Below, piece by piece: positions 30,804 to 38,578 of a stretch of DNA of 64,000 nt. This DNA comes from CAWAMR01 sp963783095. Its GTDB lineage: Bacteria; Planctomycetota; Planctomycetia; Gemmatales; Gemmataceae. The translations under genes were made by a program, and so were the position numbers. The first letter of the stretch is position 1. The number at the start of each line of letters is the position of its first letter. The stretch lies in assembly GCA_963783095.1 (NCBI GenBank), contig CAWAMR010000002.1:806001-870000 (forward strand). Direction: 5' to 3'. The notes below the pieces were generated by a model. The model had not been told where the DNA came from and did no database searches. It was given only the letters and a program-made list of their open reading frames with translations.

Positions 30804-32249
30804 TTATCCCATCAACCCCGGCAATCGGCCGGCATAGCCGCGGTGTTCCGACGTGTGGCTCTCGCCGAAGCGCGTGGCCTTCGAGCCCATTCGTTGCAGC
30901 ATCTCGACGTACAGGTTGGCAACGGGCGTCCGGGCCTTGTAGGCAATATGCCGGCCCGTCTTGAGGGTTCCCCCAGCTTTCCCGGCTAATAGCACTGGGT
31001 AGTCGTGCGTGCCGTGACCGCCATCCGCCATGTAAGAGGTATAGAGAAGCATGGTGTTGTCGAGCAAGGTTGAACCACCCTCGTCGATGGTCTTCATCTT
31101 GCGCACCATCTCGGCGAAGAGCATGGTGTACCAGTTGTGAATTTGCCGCAAGGCCTCGCGAGCGATGGGGTCGGCATCCTCGACCCGGCCCGCGTTGCCT
31201 TGATGCTCCAACGTATGGCAATGCCGTTCGTAGCCCACCGTCACCACGCCTGGGAAACTGGCCTCATCGCTGCCGCAGGCAAAGGTGGCGACTCGTGTGG
31301 TGTCGGTCTGGAAGGCCAGCACCATCAGATCGGCCAGTAATCGAATGTATTCTTCATGGCGTTCGGGGTCGCGCATCACCGGATTGGTGAGCTTCCAGAT
31401 CGGATCGCCTTGCGGCGGCAACTTGCCGATCTCCAACAACTTCCCAGGGCCGGGATTGGCGGCATCCTTGAGTTCGAGCTTCTGGCGATACTCGGCAAAG
31501 TCGATGCGTTTTTCGATGGAGCGAACGGATTCGAGATATTCATCCAGCCGATGCTTGTCGCTGCCGCCGAGGTTCTTGCGCAAATCGCCGGCCTCTTCAC
31601 GAATCAGATCGACAACGCTGCGCTCGACGGAAGATGCCTTCTCGATCTTGGGAATGCTCGCCGCTTCGCCGCGCTGTTTCCAGTTGGGCACCACCGGCTT
31701 TCGGCCCCGGAACATGCGCTCGAAAACCAGCCTGGGATTGGCCTCAAACGGCAGTGGAGCATCGGCTGCACGGAAGGAGTATTTGTTCTCGTGGCCCGCC
31801 AGTCCAAGCTCCAGTGAGGAAAGGAAACTCTGATCGCCCACGGCACGGGCCGCGGCCTGGTCTACGGTCTCAGCAGCGATGAGCCGGCCATCGACCCTTT
31901 TGACGATCTCAGCCCCGGTCAGGTGCAAGAGCGAGCAATGCTCATGGCCATTCAACCCTTCCGATCGACCGTTATGAGAGAGTCCCGAAAGAATGAGCAG
32001 CTCATCCCTGGCAGATTCGAGGGGCCTGAGTATGGACGGCAACTTGGTGAGTGTTCCAACCTCCTTGGGTTTCCACGATTCGAGAACGGTCCCACCGGTG
32101 ACGGTGAAAATACCCATGCGCAAGGGCGGCTTCGGAGAAGCCTTGGTTTCGACCGCGGAGGCCATCGCCTCCAGAAACGGCAGCGACACCAAAGCGCCGG
32201 TGCTTTTGAGAAGTGCCCGGCGAGTGATCGGATGAGTATGGTGAAACAT
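30804..32249 (-). CDS. DUF1552 Tat-exported protein
   Basis: 481 residues. The N-terminus TRRALLKSTGALVSLPFLEAMA is a twin-arginine signal. The body matches the DUF1552 family: GLSHNGRSEGLNGHEHCSLLHLTGAE, DKHRLDEYLESVRSIEKRI, TRVATFACGSDEASFPG, HTLEHQGN, LLDNTMLLYTSYMADGGHGTHDYPVLLAG. These periplasmic proteins normally sit next to a DUF1592/cytochrome protein; no such partner is present here. The start lacks an obvious ribosome-binding site. Role unknown, possibly linked to polymer degradation. Confidence 0.9.
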   Translation of the reverse strand: MFHHTHPITRRALLKSTGALVSLPFLEAMASAVETKASPKPPLRMGIFTVTGGTVLESWKPKEVGTLTKLPSILRPLESARDELLILSGLSHNGRSEGLNGHEHCSLLHLTGAEIVKRVDGRLIAAETVDQAAARAVGDQSFLSSLELGLAGHENKYSFRAADAPLPFEANPRLVFERMFRGRKPVVPNWKQRGEAASIPKIEKASSVERSVVDLIREEAGDLRKNLGGSDKHRLDEYLESVRSIEKRIDFAEYRQKLELKDAANPGPGKLLEIGKLPPQGDPIWKLTNPVMRDPERHEEYIRLLADLMVLAFQTDTTRVATFACGSDEASFPGVVTVGYERHCHTLEHQGNAGRVEDADPIAREALRQIHNWYTMLFAEMVRKMKTIDEGGSTLLDNTMLLYTSYMADGGHGTHDYPVLLAGKAGGTLKTGRHIAYKARTPVANLYVEMLQRMGSKATRFGESHTSEHRGYAGRLPGLMG

Positions 32250-32352
32250 GCGTTAGTTTTGGGGTCAGAGGGAAGGATCAAACGATTAATCAGCGGTGGG
32301 AGGGAGTTATCAGAGACATTCTACAACAGATTGCGTCGGATTGACATGGAGT

Positions 32353-32652
32353 TTAGCTCTTCTCTTCGTCGGGGTTAAGACATCGACCATCTTCCGTCCA
32401 GATTTCGTCGGAGTCCAGGCCATCCATCAGGGTTTTGTCCCATGTCCTACGTTCGGCGAGGTGCTCTGCCCATGCTTCCGGGTCGGCTTGCAATTCGGCG
32501 TAGCCAGCGTTCATTTGCTCGAAGAATAGCTTGCGGCGGTAGACATCCAGTGCCTTGTTAAGAACGTCCGTCGTGGTTTGACCGGTTTTTTCGGCTAGTT
32601 CTTTCAAAAACTGCTGCGATGCTTCGCTGATGCAAACACTTGGCGCGGACAT
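32353..32652 (-). CDS. Orphan antitoxin-like protein
   Basis: 99 residues. SVCISEASQQFLKELAEKTGQTTTDVLNKALDVYRRKLFFEQMNAGYAEL resembles the ribbon-helix-helix type antitoxins that pair with MazF-like toxins. No toxin ORF follows: the 100 bases beyond the stop lead directly to the DUF1552 gene. It lies 37 bases downstream of the DUF433 gene and may be co-transcribed with it. Confidence 0.65.
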   Translation of the reverse strand: MSAPSVCISEASQQFLKELAEKTGQTTTDVLNKALDVYRRKLFFEQMNAGYAELQADPEAWAEHLAERRTWDKTLMDGLDSDEIWTEDGRCLNPDEEKS

Positions 32653-32689
32653 GGCATTGCCCTCCTTTGTCTACCACTCAGTATACCGA

Positions 32690-32908
32690 TCAAGGCACGA
32701 GAGTAGCTAGATCGTGTTCGTATGACTGGCAAGCGCGAAGGTCATCCGGTTCAAGGTCGGGATAATCGGTAAAGAGTTCTTGTTCGGGAACCCCCTCGGC
32801 GAGAGCGCGCAACAGATGCTCCACGCTGATCCGCAATCCGCGAATAGTTGGTTTTCCGGCCAAAAAAGCGCTGTCCCAGGTAATCCGCGTTTTCCAGTCG
32901 ATGCTCAT
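32690..32908 (-). CDS. DUF433 antitoxin-like protein
   Basis: 72 residues. The ATG at 32908 is preferred over the one at 32914 because GGAAG is seven bases from it but only one from the other. The body WDSAFLAGKPTIRGLRISVEHLLRALAEGVPEQELFTDYPDLEPDDLRACQSY is a typical DUF433 winged-helix sequence (G.P.I.GTRI pattern). The usual DUF5615 PIN-like partner does not follow; instead the antitoxin-like gene at 32652 does. Confidence 0.8.
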   Translation of the reverse strand: MSIDWKTRITWDSAFLAGKPTIRGLRISVEHLLRALAEGVPEQELFTDYPDLEPDDLRACQSYEHDLATLVP

Positions 32909-33067
32909 GTCCATTCTTCCGGTGATAGGATGATTGTATCAGAAAAATTCCTGAATCCCGATAACCAGAATTCCTGATATAGTGATTCTTGGGGCGACAA
33001 AGCGGTAGCATCCGCAATCTCTCTGCTGATCGGACCTTTTGCATAATGCTGTGGCAATCTTGGGGAA

Positions 33068-33358
33068 ATGACGATGGACGAAGAACAACCCGACAACGAA
33101 GAACAACCCGACAACGACGATTTTTCGGTGGATGAACTGCGAACCAAAATTCTCCGTCTCCACGCTCAACTCGACCAGATCGAAGCCAGTGCCGCCGAAC
33201 AACGTGCGATGCTCCAGCGGATCGAATCGCTGAAAGGCAAACTGGAGAACCTGTCACTACGAATGAACCGGCAAGACCGGTTGCGCGTGTGGGCCGACCG
33301 AATGGTCTGGTTCACGATCGGTTCTGTGGTGACCACCATCCTGAGCACACAACTGTGA
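33068..33358 (+). CDS. Tail-anchored small coiled-coil membrane protein
   Basis: 96 residues. An acidic start contains an exact short repeat (EEQPDN twice), followed by a coiled coil (about 25-65, LRLHAQLDQIEASAAEQRAMLQRIE) and one C-terminal transmembrane helix (about 76-95). GGGGAA precedes the ATG. No family was recognised. It lies 31 bases before the next gene's start and is probably co-transcribed with it. Confidence 0.55.
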   Translation: MTMDEEQPDNEEQPDNDDFSVDELRTKILRLHAQLDQIEASAAEQRAMLQRIESLKGKLENLSLRMNRQDRLRVWADRMVWFTIGSVVTTILSTQL

Positions 33359-33389
33359 TTGATGAATACACCACAAAAAGGACTTGCTC

Positions 33390-34145
33390 ATGATGAACCG
33401 ACTTTTGATGATCCTTTGTCTTTTTGCCCCCAGCCCAGCTCTCGCGGAGCCGGCCAAGCTGTCTGCGAAGAACCTGGTGATTCGGGGCCAAATCGAATCC
33501 GTGCAACAAAGCATCATCAACGAAAAGCAGACAACCGTTGTCACGTTGCTTTTGGACAGGAACCCAAAGGTAAAGGTGTTTGTCTTCACCTCTCAAGACG
33601 CAACGGCCATCACCAAAGCGTTTGCGGATGCAGCCCTGAAACGGCTGGAGGCGATCGGCAAGATTCAGAAAGCGAATTTGAAGCTTTCAGACGAAGCGTT
33701 GAAAAACAACGATTTCAAGAAAGCCAATACTCTGCTAAAGGAGACCAGGAGCTATACCACGGAGATTCTTTCCCTCAGCAAGCAGTTTGGGGTGCCTGCG
33801 GTAGCGGAGGGCGTTCTCGAATTCAAGGATAAGAACTGGCTGTTGGCCGGGACCAATCGCCCCATCGATTCGGAGAGCAAGGACCGAGCAATCGGCACCG
33901 CTGTGATTCGCGGCGAGGCAATTCCAGGTGAGTACAGCGCTGTGATTCGCGGTGAGCCGGGCAAAATCAAGCGGGCCTTTTCAAAACTGGCAATCAAAAG
34001 CGGTGGCATGCTCATTGCGATCATGGGGAAGGCGAGCGCGGATGCGAAGATCGAGGGTCTTATGCGCGCCGGCGGGAAGATCATCTTGGGCAAGGAGGGA
34101 ACAGCGGCTCTTGACGCAGACAAGCTGGAAGCCCTGAAGAAATAG
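33390..34145 (+). CDS. Exported protein of unknown function
   Basis: 251 residues. ATG at 33390 with AAGGA seven bases upstream; signal peptide MNRLLMILCLFAPSPALA, cleaved before EPAKLS. The mature part is Lys/Ala-rich, mixed helix and strand, with two near-repeats GTAVIRGEAIPGEYS and YSAVIRGEPGKIKRA at about 165-195. No family or catalytic motif was recognised. A hairpin follows the stop. Confidence 0.55.
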   Translation: MMNRLLMILCLFAPSPALAEPAKLSAKNLVIRGQIESVQQSIINEKQTTVVTLLLDRNPKVKVFVFTSQDATAITKAFADAALKRLEAIGKIQKANLKLSDEALKNNDFKKANTLLKETRSYTTEILSLSKQFGVPAVAEGVLEFKDKNWLLAGTNRPIDSESKDRAIGTAVIRGEAIPGEYSAVIRGEPGKIKRAFSKLAIKSGGMLIAIMGKASADAKIEGLMRAGGKIILGKEGTAALDADKLEALKK

Positions 34146-34158
34146 AGAGAACGGCACC

Positions 34159-34194
34159 GTGGCATAAGCGTCTCGCGCGAGATGCTTAAGCCAC
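34159..34194 (+). terminator. Hairpin after the exported protein gene
   Basis: A 17-base stem with two mismatches (GTGGCATAAGCGTCTCG against CGAGATGCTTAAGCCAC) and a two-base loop begins 14 bases after the stop codon. No T-run. Confidence 0.5.
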
Positions 34195-34452
34195 GAGACA
34201 AGCAACTCGTTTGCTCTGCTGCAATTATCTCGCAGTTGACTTTTTTTCACTATTTTCGCCAGCCAACCTTTTTTCTGAAGCATATGCAGTATACAATTGA
34301 TTAGTTAATAGAGTTTTGCCCGAGTCGGCCCAGGCGATGCGTTGAAAGTTCCGAGTTTCAAAGACCTCAATTTAATCTCAACACCTTCGGAGAATTTCTC
34401 CCTTATCGCTCATTCTGGGCGGCTTTGCAATCATGTGTAGGGTTAAGGCCAG

Positions 34453-34590
34453 AGGCGAGCGTCGCGGCGTAAGCGCGACGTGGCTACCAGTGCCGGTACG
34501 CTCGCTTTTTTCTCTGAGTCGAACTTGTTGACAGCGGATCTGCGCACCGGCGGTGGCAGCCACGTCGCGCTTACGCCGCGACGCTCGCCT
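34453..34590. repeat. 33-base perfect inverted repeat
   Basis: Arms 34453-34485 and 34558-34590 are exact reverse complements (AGGCGAGCGTCGCGGCGTAA at the outer end), bracketing a 72-base segment. Located just before the family A palindrome; a possible small non-autonomous element. Confidence 0.85.
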
Positions 34591-34611
34591 CCGGCTTTAA
34601 CACGACAACTG

Positions 34612-34741
34612 GTAGGGCGGGTCGAGGCTTTGCGAGGCCCGCCGTCGAGGCCTTGCGAGGCCCGCCGTCGAGGCTTTGCGAGGCCCGCCTTGGACAACTC
34701 TCGGCGCACGGCGGGCCTCGCAAAGCCTCGACCCGCCCTAC
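34612..34741. repeat. Palindrome family A with internal 23-base tandem expansion
   Basis: Outer arms 34612-34643 and 34710-34741 are the same perfect 32-base inverted repeat as at 4283-4367. Between them, GTCGAGGCTTTGCGAGGCC-type units repeat three times with a 23-base period (34621, 34644, 34667). It ends about 50 bases before the HTH gene start. Confidence 0.9.
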
Positions 34742-34793
34742 AGCATGATCGGCCCAACGACTAACTTCACTTTTCTGAAAAAGGAGAATCACC

Positions 34794-35642
34794 ATGTCCA
34801 ACGCAACCACGGTTCGCACTCCCTGTCGAAATCGGGAATTGACCCCGACGCAATGCGCTGCCCTCGATCAACTGATTTTGGGCAAGAGTGACCGCGAAAC
34901 GGCCGAAGCGATCGGCGTCCATCGCGTGACGGTGACGCGCTGGCGCTTGCACGATCAACTGTTCCGGGCACAATTCAAGCGGCTCAAGCTGGAAATCATG
35001 ACCGGATCGGTCAATCGATTGCGTACGCTGGTGCCAAAGGCCCTGGATTGTCTGGCGCATCACCTCAATCCGCGCAGCGATTTCTGCATGAAGGCGGTGG
35101 CCCAAGTCTATGCACTGGTAAAAGCCGGCGGGCTCAGTCAGGAATATCTCGATGGCCCCGAAGTCGGTGCCGACGAATACTACGAAGTCGTATATGACGA
35201 CGATCCGAAAGTCGATGAGAACGAGAACTCTCAAGAGAAAACAAAAGTTGCTGCTGCGAACCAGCAGGTCTCGGAGCCGGCCCCAGCGGTGCAGAAAGAA
35301 GAACCGCCCAAGGAGATAGCCAAGCAACCCGAAGAGGAAGCAAAACCGATTCAGGTTCCGTCCCCAGCGAATCTCTCCCCCGTGCCCCAGCCGGCTCCGC
35401 CAGTGGCCCGGATCGAGGAGCCAAGAAAGCAGGCCGGCGAACCATCGGTCCGGACATTGGTCCCGAATCAACTTTCGGTTCCGGAGACTTGCCAAGCTCC
35501 CCGCGAAACGCAGGAGCCAAACGCTGGTGCCACGACGGACCGGCCGGAGAAGGATCGCCAGTTCGACACCAATAACCCCGGTGCTGATCGCAACTGGCCG
35601 CGACTCATAACCGAGTTGAAAAAGATAGGTGAGCGTTACTGA
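34794..35642 (+). CDS. HTH protein, phBC6A51/terminase-small-subunit-like N-terminus with Pro/Glu-rich tail
   Basis: 282 residues; AAGGAG lies well placed before the ATG. Residues about 15-60 (LTPTQCAALDQLILGKSDRETAEAIGVHRVTVTRWR) are a clear helix-turn-helix of the kind found in phage terminase small subunits and transposase-like DNA-binding proteins. A helical segment to about 115 follows, then a disordered Pro/Glu/Gln-rich tail of about 150 residues. No terminase large subunit or other phage gene is nearby, so it is a stand-alone DNA-binding protein, possibly regulatory or derived from a phage. Confidence 0.7.
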   Translation: MSNATTVRTPCRNRELTPTQCAALDQLILGKSDRETAEAIGVHRVTVTRWRLHDQLFRAQFKRLKLEIMTGSVNRLRTLVPKALDCLAHHLNPRSDFCMKAVAQVYALVKAGGLSQEYLDGPEVGADEYYEVVYDDDPKVDENENSQEKTKVAAANQQVSEPAPAVQKEEPPKEIAKQPEEEAKPIQVPSPANLSPVPQPAPPVARIEEPRKQAGEPSVRTLVPNQLSVPETCQAPRETQEPNAGATTDRPEKDRQFDTNNPGADRNWPRLITELKKIGERY

Positions 35643-35682
35643 CTTCGGACAATCGAGGTTCGATGGGGTTAAGGAACTCAAT

Positions 35683-36396
35683 GTTACAAATTGCTACAAA
35701 AAATTGCGTTTGCGGATTTGAGCCGTACTACTCACGCGGAGCGTGAGGATTGTCCCCAATGCACCCCAACGGGTGCGCTAACAAAGCCCAGGGTACTGAG
35801 CGCAAGTTTCGATCGTTGAAAGCGTCCGAAAGGACGATGGGAGCCCGCTGCGCAAGCAAGGGAACGAGCTCCGGCGATGTCGCAGTTCCACCTTGCTTGC
35901 GCAGCGGGCTCCCAATACCTTGACGCCCTGGCTACTTCGACTCTGTAAATCAGCGAAGTTCGCCCAGGGTGCTCGCTTGCGCTCGTACCCTGGGCTTTGT
36001 TTGCGCACCTCCTTGCGGTGCCCAGACCGTAACGCGCTCGCCGAAAAAGTTAGGGGAGCCGTTAGCGGCAATGTTACAAATTGCTACAAAAAATGGCTTT
36101 TGCGGTCGTGTAGCCGTACTCCTCACGCTCCGCGTGAGGACATTCTTCACGCGGAGCGTGAAGAGTACAGGTGGAGCCGTAAGCGGCAATGCTACAAATT
36201 GCTACAAAAAATGGGGTTTGCGGTGTTGAGCCGGACTCCTCACGCTCCTCGTGAGGAAGTTCGTCACGCGGAGCGTGAAGAGTACAGCTGGCTTTTGCCG
36301 GCTGGAAGCCGCAATGTTACAAATTGCTACAAATAATGGATTCTGCGGTGTTGATGTTTGAGCCTAATGGACCAATGCTACAAATTGCTACAAAAA
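35683..36396 (+). repeat. Array of GCTACAAATTGCTACAAA-core repeats (forward orientation)
   Basis: Cores at 35683-35702, 36073-36092, 36191-36210, 36316-36335 and 36377-36396, each preceded by AAT and followed (except the first) by ATGG. The core itself is a direct repeat of two ten-base halves. The units from 36073 to 36330 have a period near 120 bases and each carries hairpins CCTCACGCTCCGCGTGAGG and CTTCACGCGGAGCGTGAAG. The same core recurs on the other strand at 59 kb. Confidence 0.85.
35838..35914. repeat. 24-base inverted repeat (family shared with 1014-1037)
   Basis: Arms 35838-35861 and 35891-35914 are exact reverse complements (TGGGAGCCCGCTGCGCAAGC). One arm-length copy exists alone at 1014-1037 with one mismatch. 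Confidence 0.85.
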
Positions 36397-36499
36397 ATGG
36401 ATTCCGGGCAATTGATATCCAGAGGGCCGAAAATCCCCATGAACGGTAACTTCACAGGGATAGTAAATCTGTCTTCTGCGGACTTCGTTCGTGGAAACC

Positions 36500-36982
36500 C
36501 TATTTCTCGCCCTGAAGGTGAGCTTCGACGAACCAGAGTTGCTTGTCGATTTCGCGCGAGACCTCGGTGAAAACATCGGCAGTGTCGGCGTCGCTGAGTT
36601 CATTCGCTCGGTCGATGGCCGCACGCACGTTCTTGCCTGCTGCTGCCAGCGCGCTCGATAATGCTTCGACGTGGTCCCGGCCGTTGGAAATGTTGAGTGG
36701 ATAGGGAGCCAGCTTGGTCCGCTTGCTGATGGCGGCGATGGTTCCCTCTGCGGTTCCACCCAGCGCTACGCCGCGCTCGGCCACCGTATCGACCCAGTCC
36801 TCGGCCTCTTCCGCGATGCTGTCAAAAAGCTCGTGAAGAGCAATGAAATTTGGGCCTTTCACGTTCCAGTGGGCCTGCTTCGTCTGGAGTTGCAGATCGA
36901 GCAGGTCGGCGAGCCGATCGTTGATCAAATGACAGATTGCGGCTCGTTTGTCGGCAGGAATGTCGTTCTTGGTAGGATGCAC
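36500..36982 (-). CDS. dps: Dps-family DNA protection / mini-ferritin protein
   Basis: 160 residues. Forms a 12-subunit cage that oxidises and stores iron, removing peroxide and shielding DNA. The inter-subunit ferroxidase ligands are all present: H38 and H50 (AHWNVKGPNFIALHE), D54, D65 and E69 (EDWVDTVAERG), at the same spacing as in E. coli Dps. Cytoplasmic or nucleoid-associated. A GGAGAAACC precedes the ATG. It stands alone but lies within 2-6 kb of the methionine-sulfoxide repair cluster, consistent with an oxidative-stress neighbourhood. Confidence 0.93.
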   Translation of the reverse strand: MHPTKNDIPADKRAAICHLINDRLADLLDLQLQTKQAHWNVKGPNFIALHELFDSIAEEAEDWVDTVAERGVALGGTAEGTIAAISKRTKLAPYPLNISNGRDHVEALSSALAAAGKNVRAAIDRANELSDADTADVFTEVSREIDKQLWFVEAHLQGEK

Positions 36983-37227
36983 GGTGGTTTCTCCTTGGTT
37001 GAACCTCGCTTACGCTTCGGGTTAGTATCAAGCGCGGTTTCTCAGGCAAGAAAACGGTCGACTCACCCGAAGCATGAGCGAGGATCCTCGTGAAAAGACG
37101 CGACTATTTTACGAACTCGCGTCAAGTAACTCAATCGATGCCCAAGTGGACGCAATTGTTCCTTCGCATACGTTTGACTCAAGTAACCCCGTATCCGCCA
37201 ACCTCTCCTCGAAATGGAACTTATCCC

Positions 37228-38568
37228 ATGAACCGCCGACAATGGTTGCAAAACTCGACAGTTGGCAGCACCGCGCTTGGTCTGCCCATGCTTTTCGCCA
37301 ACCCGCGCGCAACACCGGCAGCGGAACCGCCCGCTGTCAAAAACCTCACCGCTTTGAAGATCACCGACGTCAAGACCATCCTCACCGCTCCCGCCAACAT
37401 CAGGCTGGTTGTCGTGAAGATCGAGACCAGCGAGCCTGGCCTTTATGGGCTGGGCTGTGCCACCTTCACGCAGCGGGCACGGGTTGTTGAAACTGCCGTG
37501 GACAAGTACCTGAAGCCGTTTCTGCTCGGCAAGAACCCATTGCAGATCGAGGATATTTGGCAGTCTTGCTTCGTCAGCTCCTACTGGCGCAACGGCCCCG
37601 TGCTGGGCAACGCCATCAGCGGCGTCGATATGGCTTGCTGGGACATCCTCGGCAAGCGCGCCGGCTTGCCCGTGTACCAACTGTTCGGCGGCAAGTGCCG
37701 GAAAGCGGTCGATGTCTATCGCCATGCAAGTGGCAGTACCTTTGAGGAAGTGGAAAAGGCCGTGCGCGGTCACATGGAAAAAGGCTATCGGCACGTCCGC
37801 GCCCAGCTCGCTATTCCGGGACTGGCGACCTATGGTTCCAAGAGCAACCCGAAGGCCAAGCCGGGCAATGCGAATACACTCACCTGGGAGCCTCGCAGCT
37901 ACGTCCGCACCGTTCCCAAGCTCTTCGAGCACCTTCGCAAGAAGCTGGGCGATGAGGTCGAGTTGCTTCACGATATGCACGAACGTGTGCCGCCGATTCT
38001 GGCCATGCAACTGGCCAAGGATCTCGAGCCCTATCAACTGTTCTTTCTGGAGGATCCTTTCAGCCCTGAAGACGTCGGCTATTTCAGCAAAATGCGCGAA
38101 AAGACGAATACCCCCATCGCCATGGGCGAGCTTTTCAACAATCCCAACGAATATGTCTCGCTCATCACCGGCCGGCTGATCGACTTCATCCGCATTCATC
38201 TTTCGCAAATCGGCGGCCTGACGCCGGCGCGAAAGGTCGCGGCGCTGTGCGATTTCTTTTCGGTGCGCAGCGCCTGGCATGGACCCGGCGATGTCTCGCC
38301 CGTGGGACATGCGGCGAATGTGCATCTCGATCTGGCGATCCCAAACTTCGGCATTCAGGAGGCCCGCGAATTCACGCAAGCCGAGCAGGAGGTTTTCCCA
38401 GGGTGTCCGGAATTGAAAGAAGGCTATTACTGGGCCAACGACAAGCCCGGCCTGGGAATTGACTTGGACGAGAAACTGGCGGCCAAGTTCCCGATCACCG
38501 ACGACCCGCCCTTCGACTATAGCTGGGGGAATCTGCGCCGGCGCGACGGAGCGATCACGAAGCCTTGA
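37228..38568 (+). CDS. Mannonate dehydratase-family (ManD/RspA-like) enolase-superfamily protein with Tat-like leader
   Basis: 446 residues from the ATG at 37228. The leader NRRQWLQNSTVGSTALGLPML looks like a Tat signal, unusual for this normally cytoplasmic family. Active-site features: LLHDMHERVPP (D249, H251), FFLEDPF (E275), AMGELFNN (E301), SQIGGLTPARK and WHGPGDVSPVGHAAN (H351, D355), the His/Asp set of the ManD subgroup. Members dehydrate D-mannonate or related acid sugars, and others have lost activity. An export signal suggests a role on sugar acids in the periplasm. The frame is intact; no sugar-operon partner is visible. Confidence 0.85.
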   Translation: MNRRQWLQNSTVGSTALGLPMLFANPRATPAAEPPAVKNLTALKITDVKTILTAPANIRLVVVKIETSEPGLYGLGCATFTQRARVVETAVDKYLKPFLLGKNPLQIEDIWQSCFVSSYWRNGPVLGNAISGVDMACWDILGKRAGLPVYQLFGGKCRKAVDVYRHASGSTFEEVEKAVRGHMEKGYRHVRAQLAIPGLATYGSKSNPKAKPGNANTLTWEPRSYVRTVPKLFEHLRKKLGDEVELLHDMHERVPPILAMQLAKDLEPYQLFFLEDPFSPEDVGYFSKMREKTNTPIAMGELFNNPNEYVSLITGRLIDFIRIHLSQIGGLTPARKVAALCDFFSVRSAWHGPGDVSPVGHAANVHLDLAIPNFGIQEAREFTQAEQEVFPGCPELKEGYYWANDKPGLGIDLDEKLAAKFPITDDPPFDYSWGNLRRRDGAITKP

Positions 38569-38578
38569 GGGTTTTTCA

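Larger units (their letters stand above)
35643..36499. other. Repeat-dense intergenic field
   Basis: About 850 bases without a believable gene; short ORFs here read TNCYKKW or QIATKN because they translate the repeat core. The field combines a 24-base inverted repeat, GCCCAGGGT/ACCCTGGGC elements, five hairpins of the type TCACGC..GCGTGA, and five copies of the GCTACAAATTGCTACAAA core. Confidence 0.75.

Noticed and set aside
36071..36336. Short ORFs reading TNCYKKW / QIATKN as small proteins
   Set aside because: They are translations of the GCTACAAATTGCTACAAA repeat core and recur only because the DNA repeats.
35683..36396. Replication origin based on iteron-like repeats
   Set aside because: No initiator gene, AT-rich melting region or DnaA-box cluster was seen nearby, and the same core occurs at 59 kb without such context.
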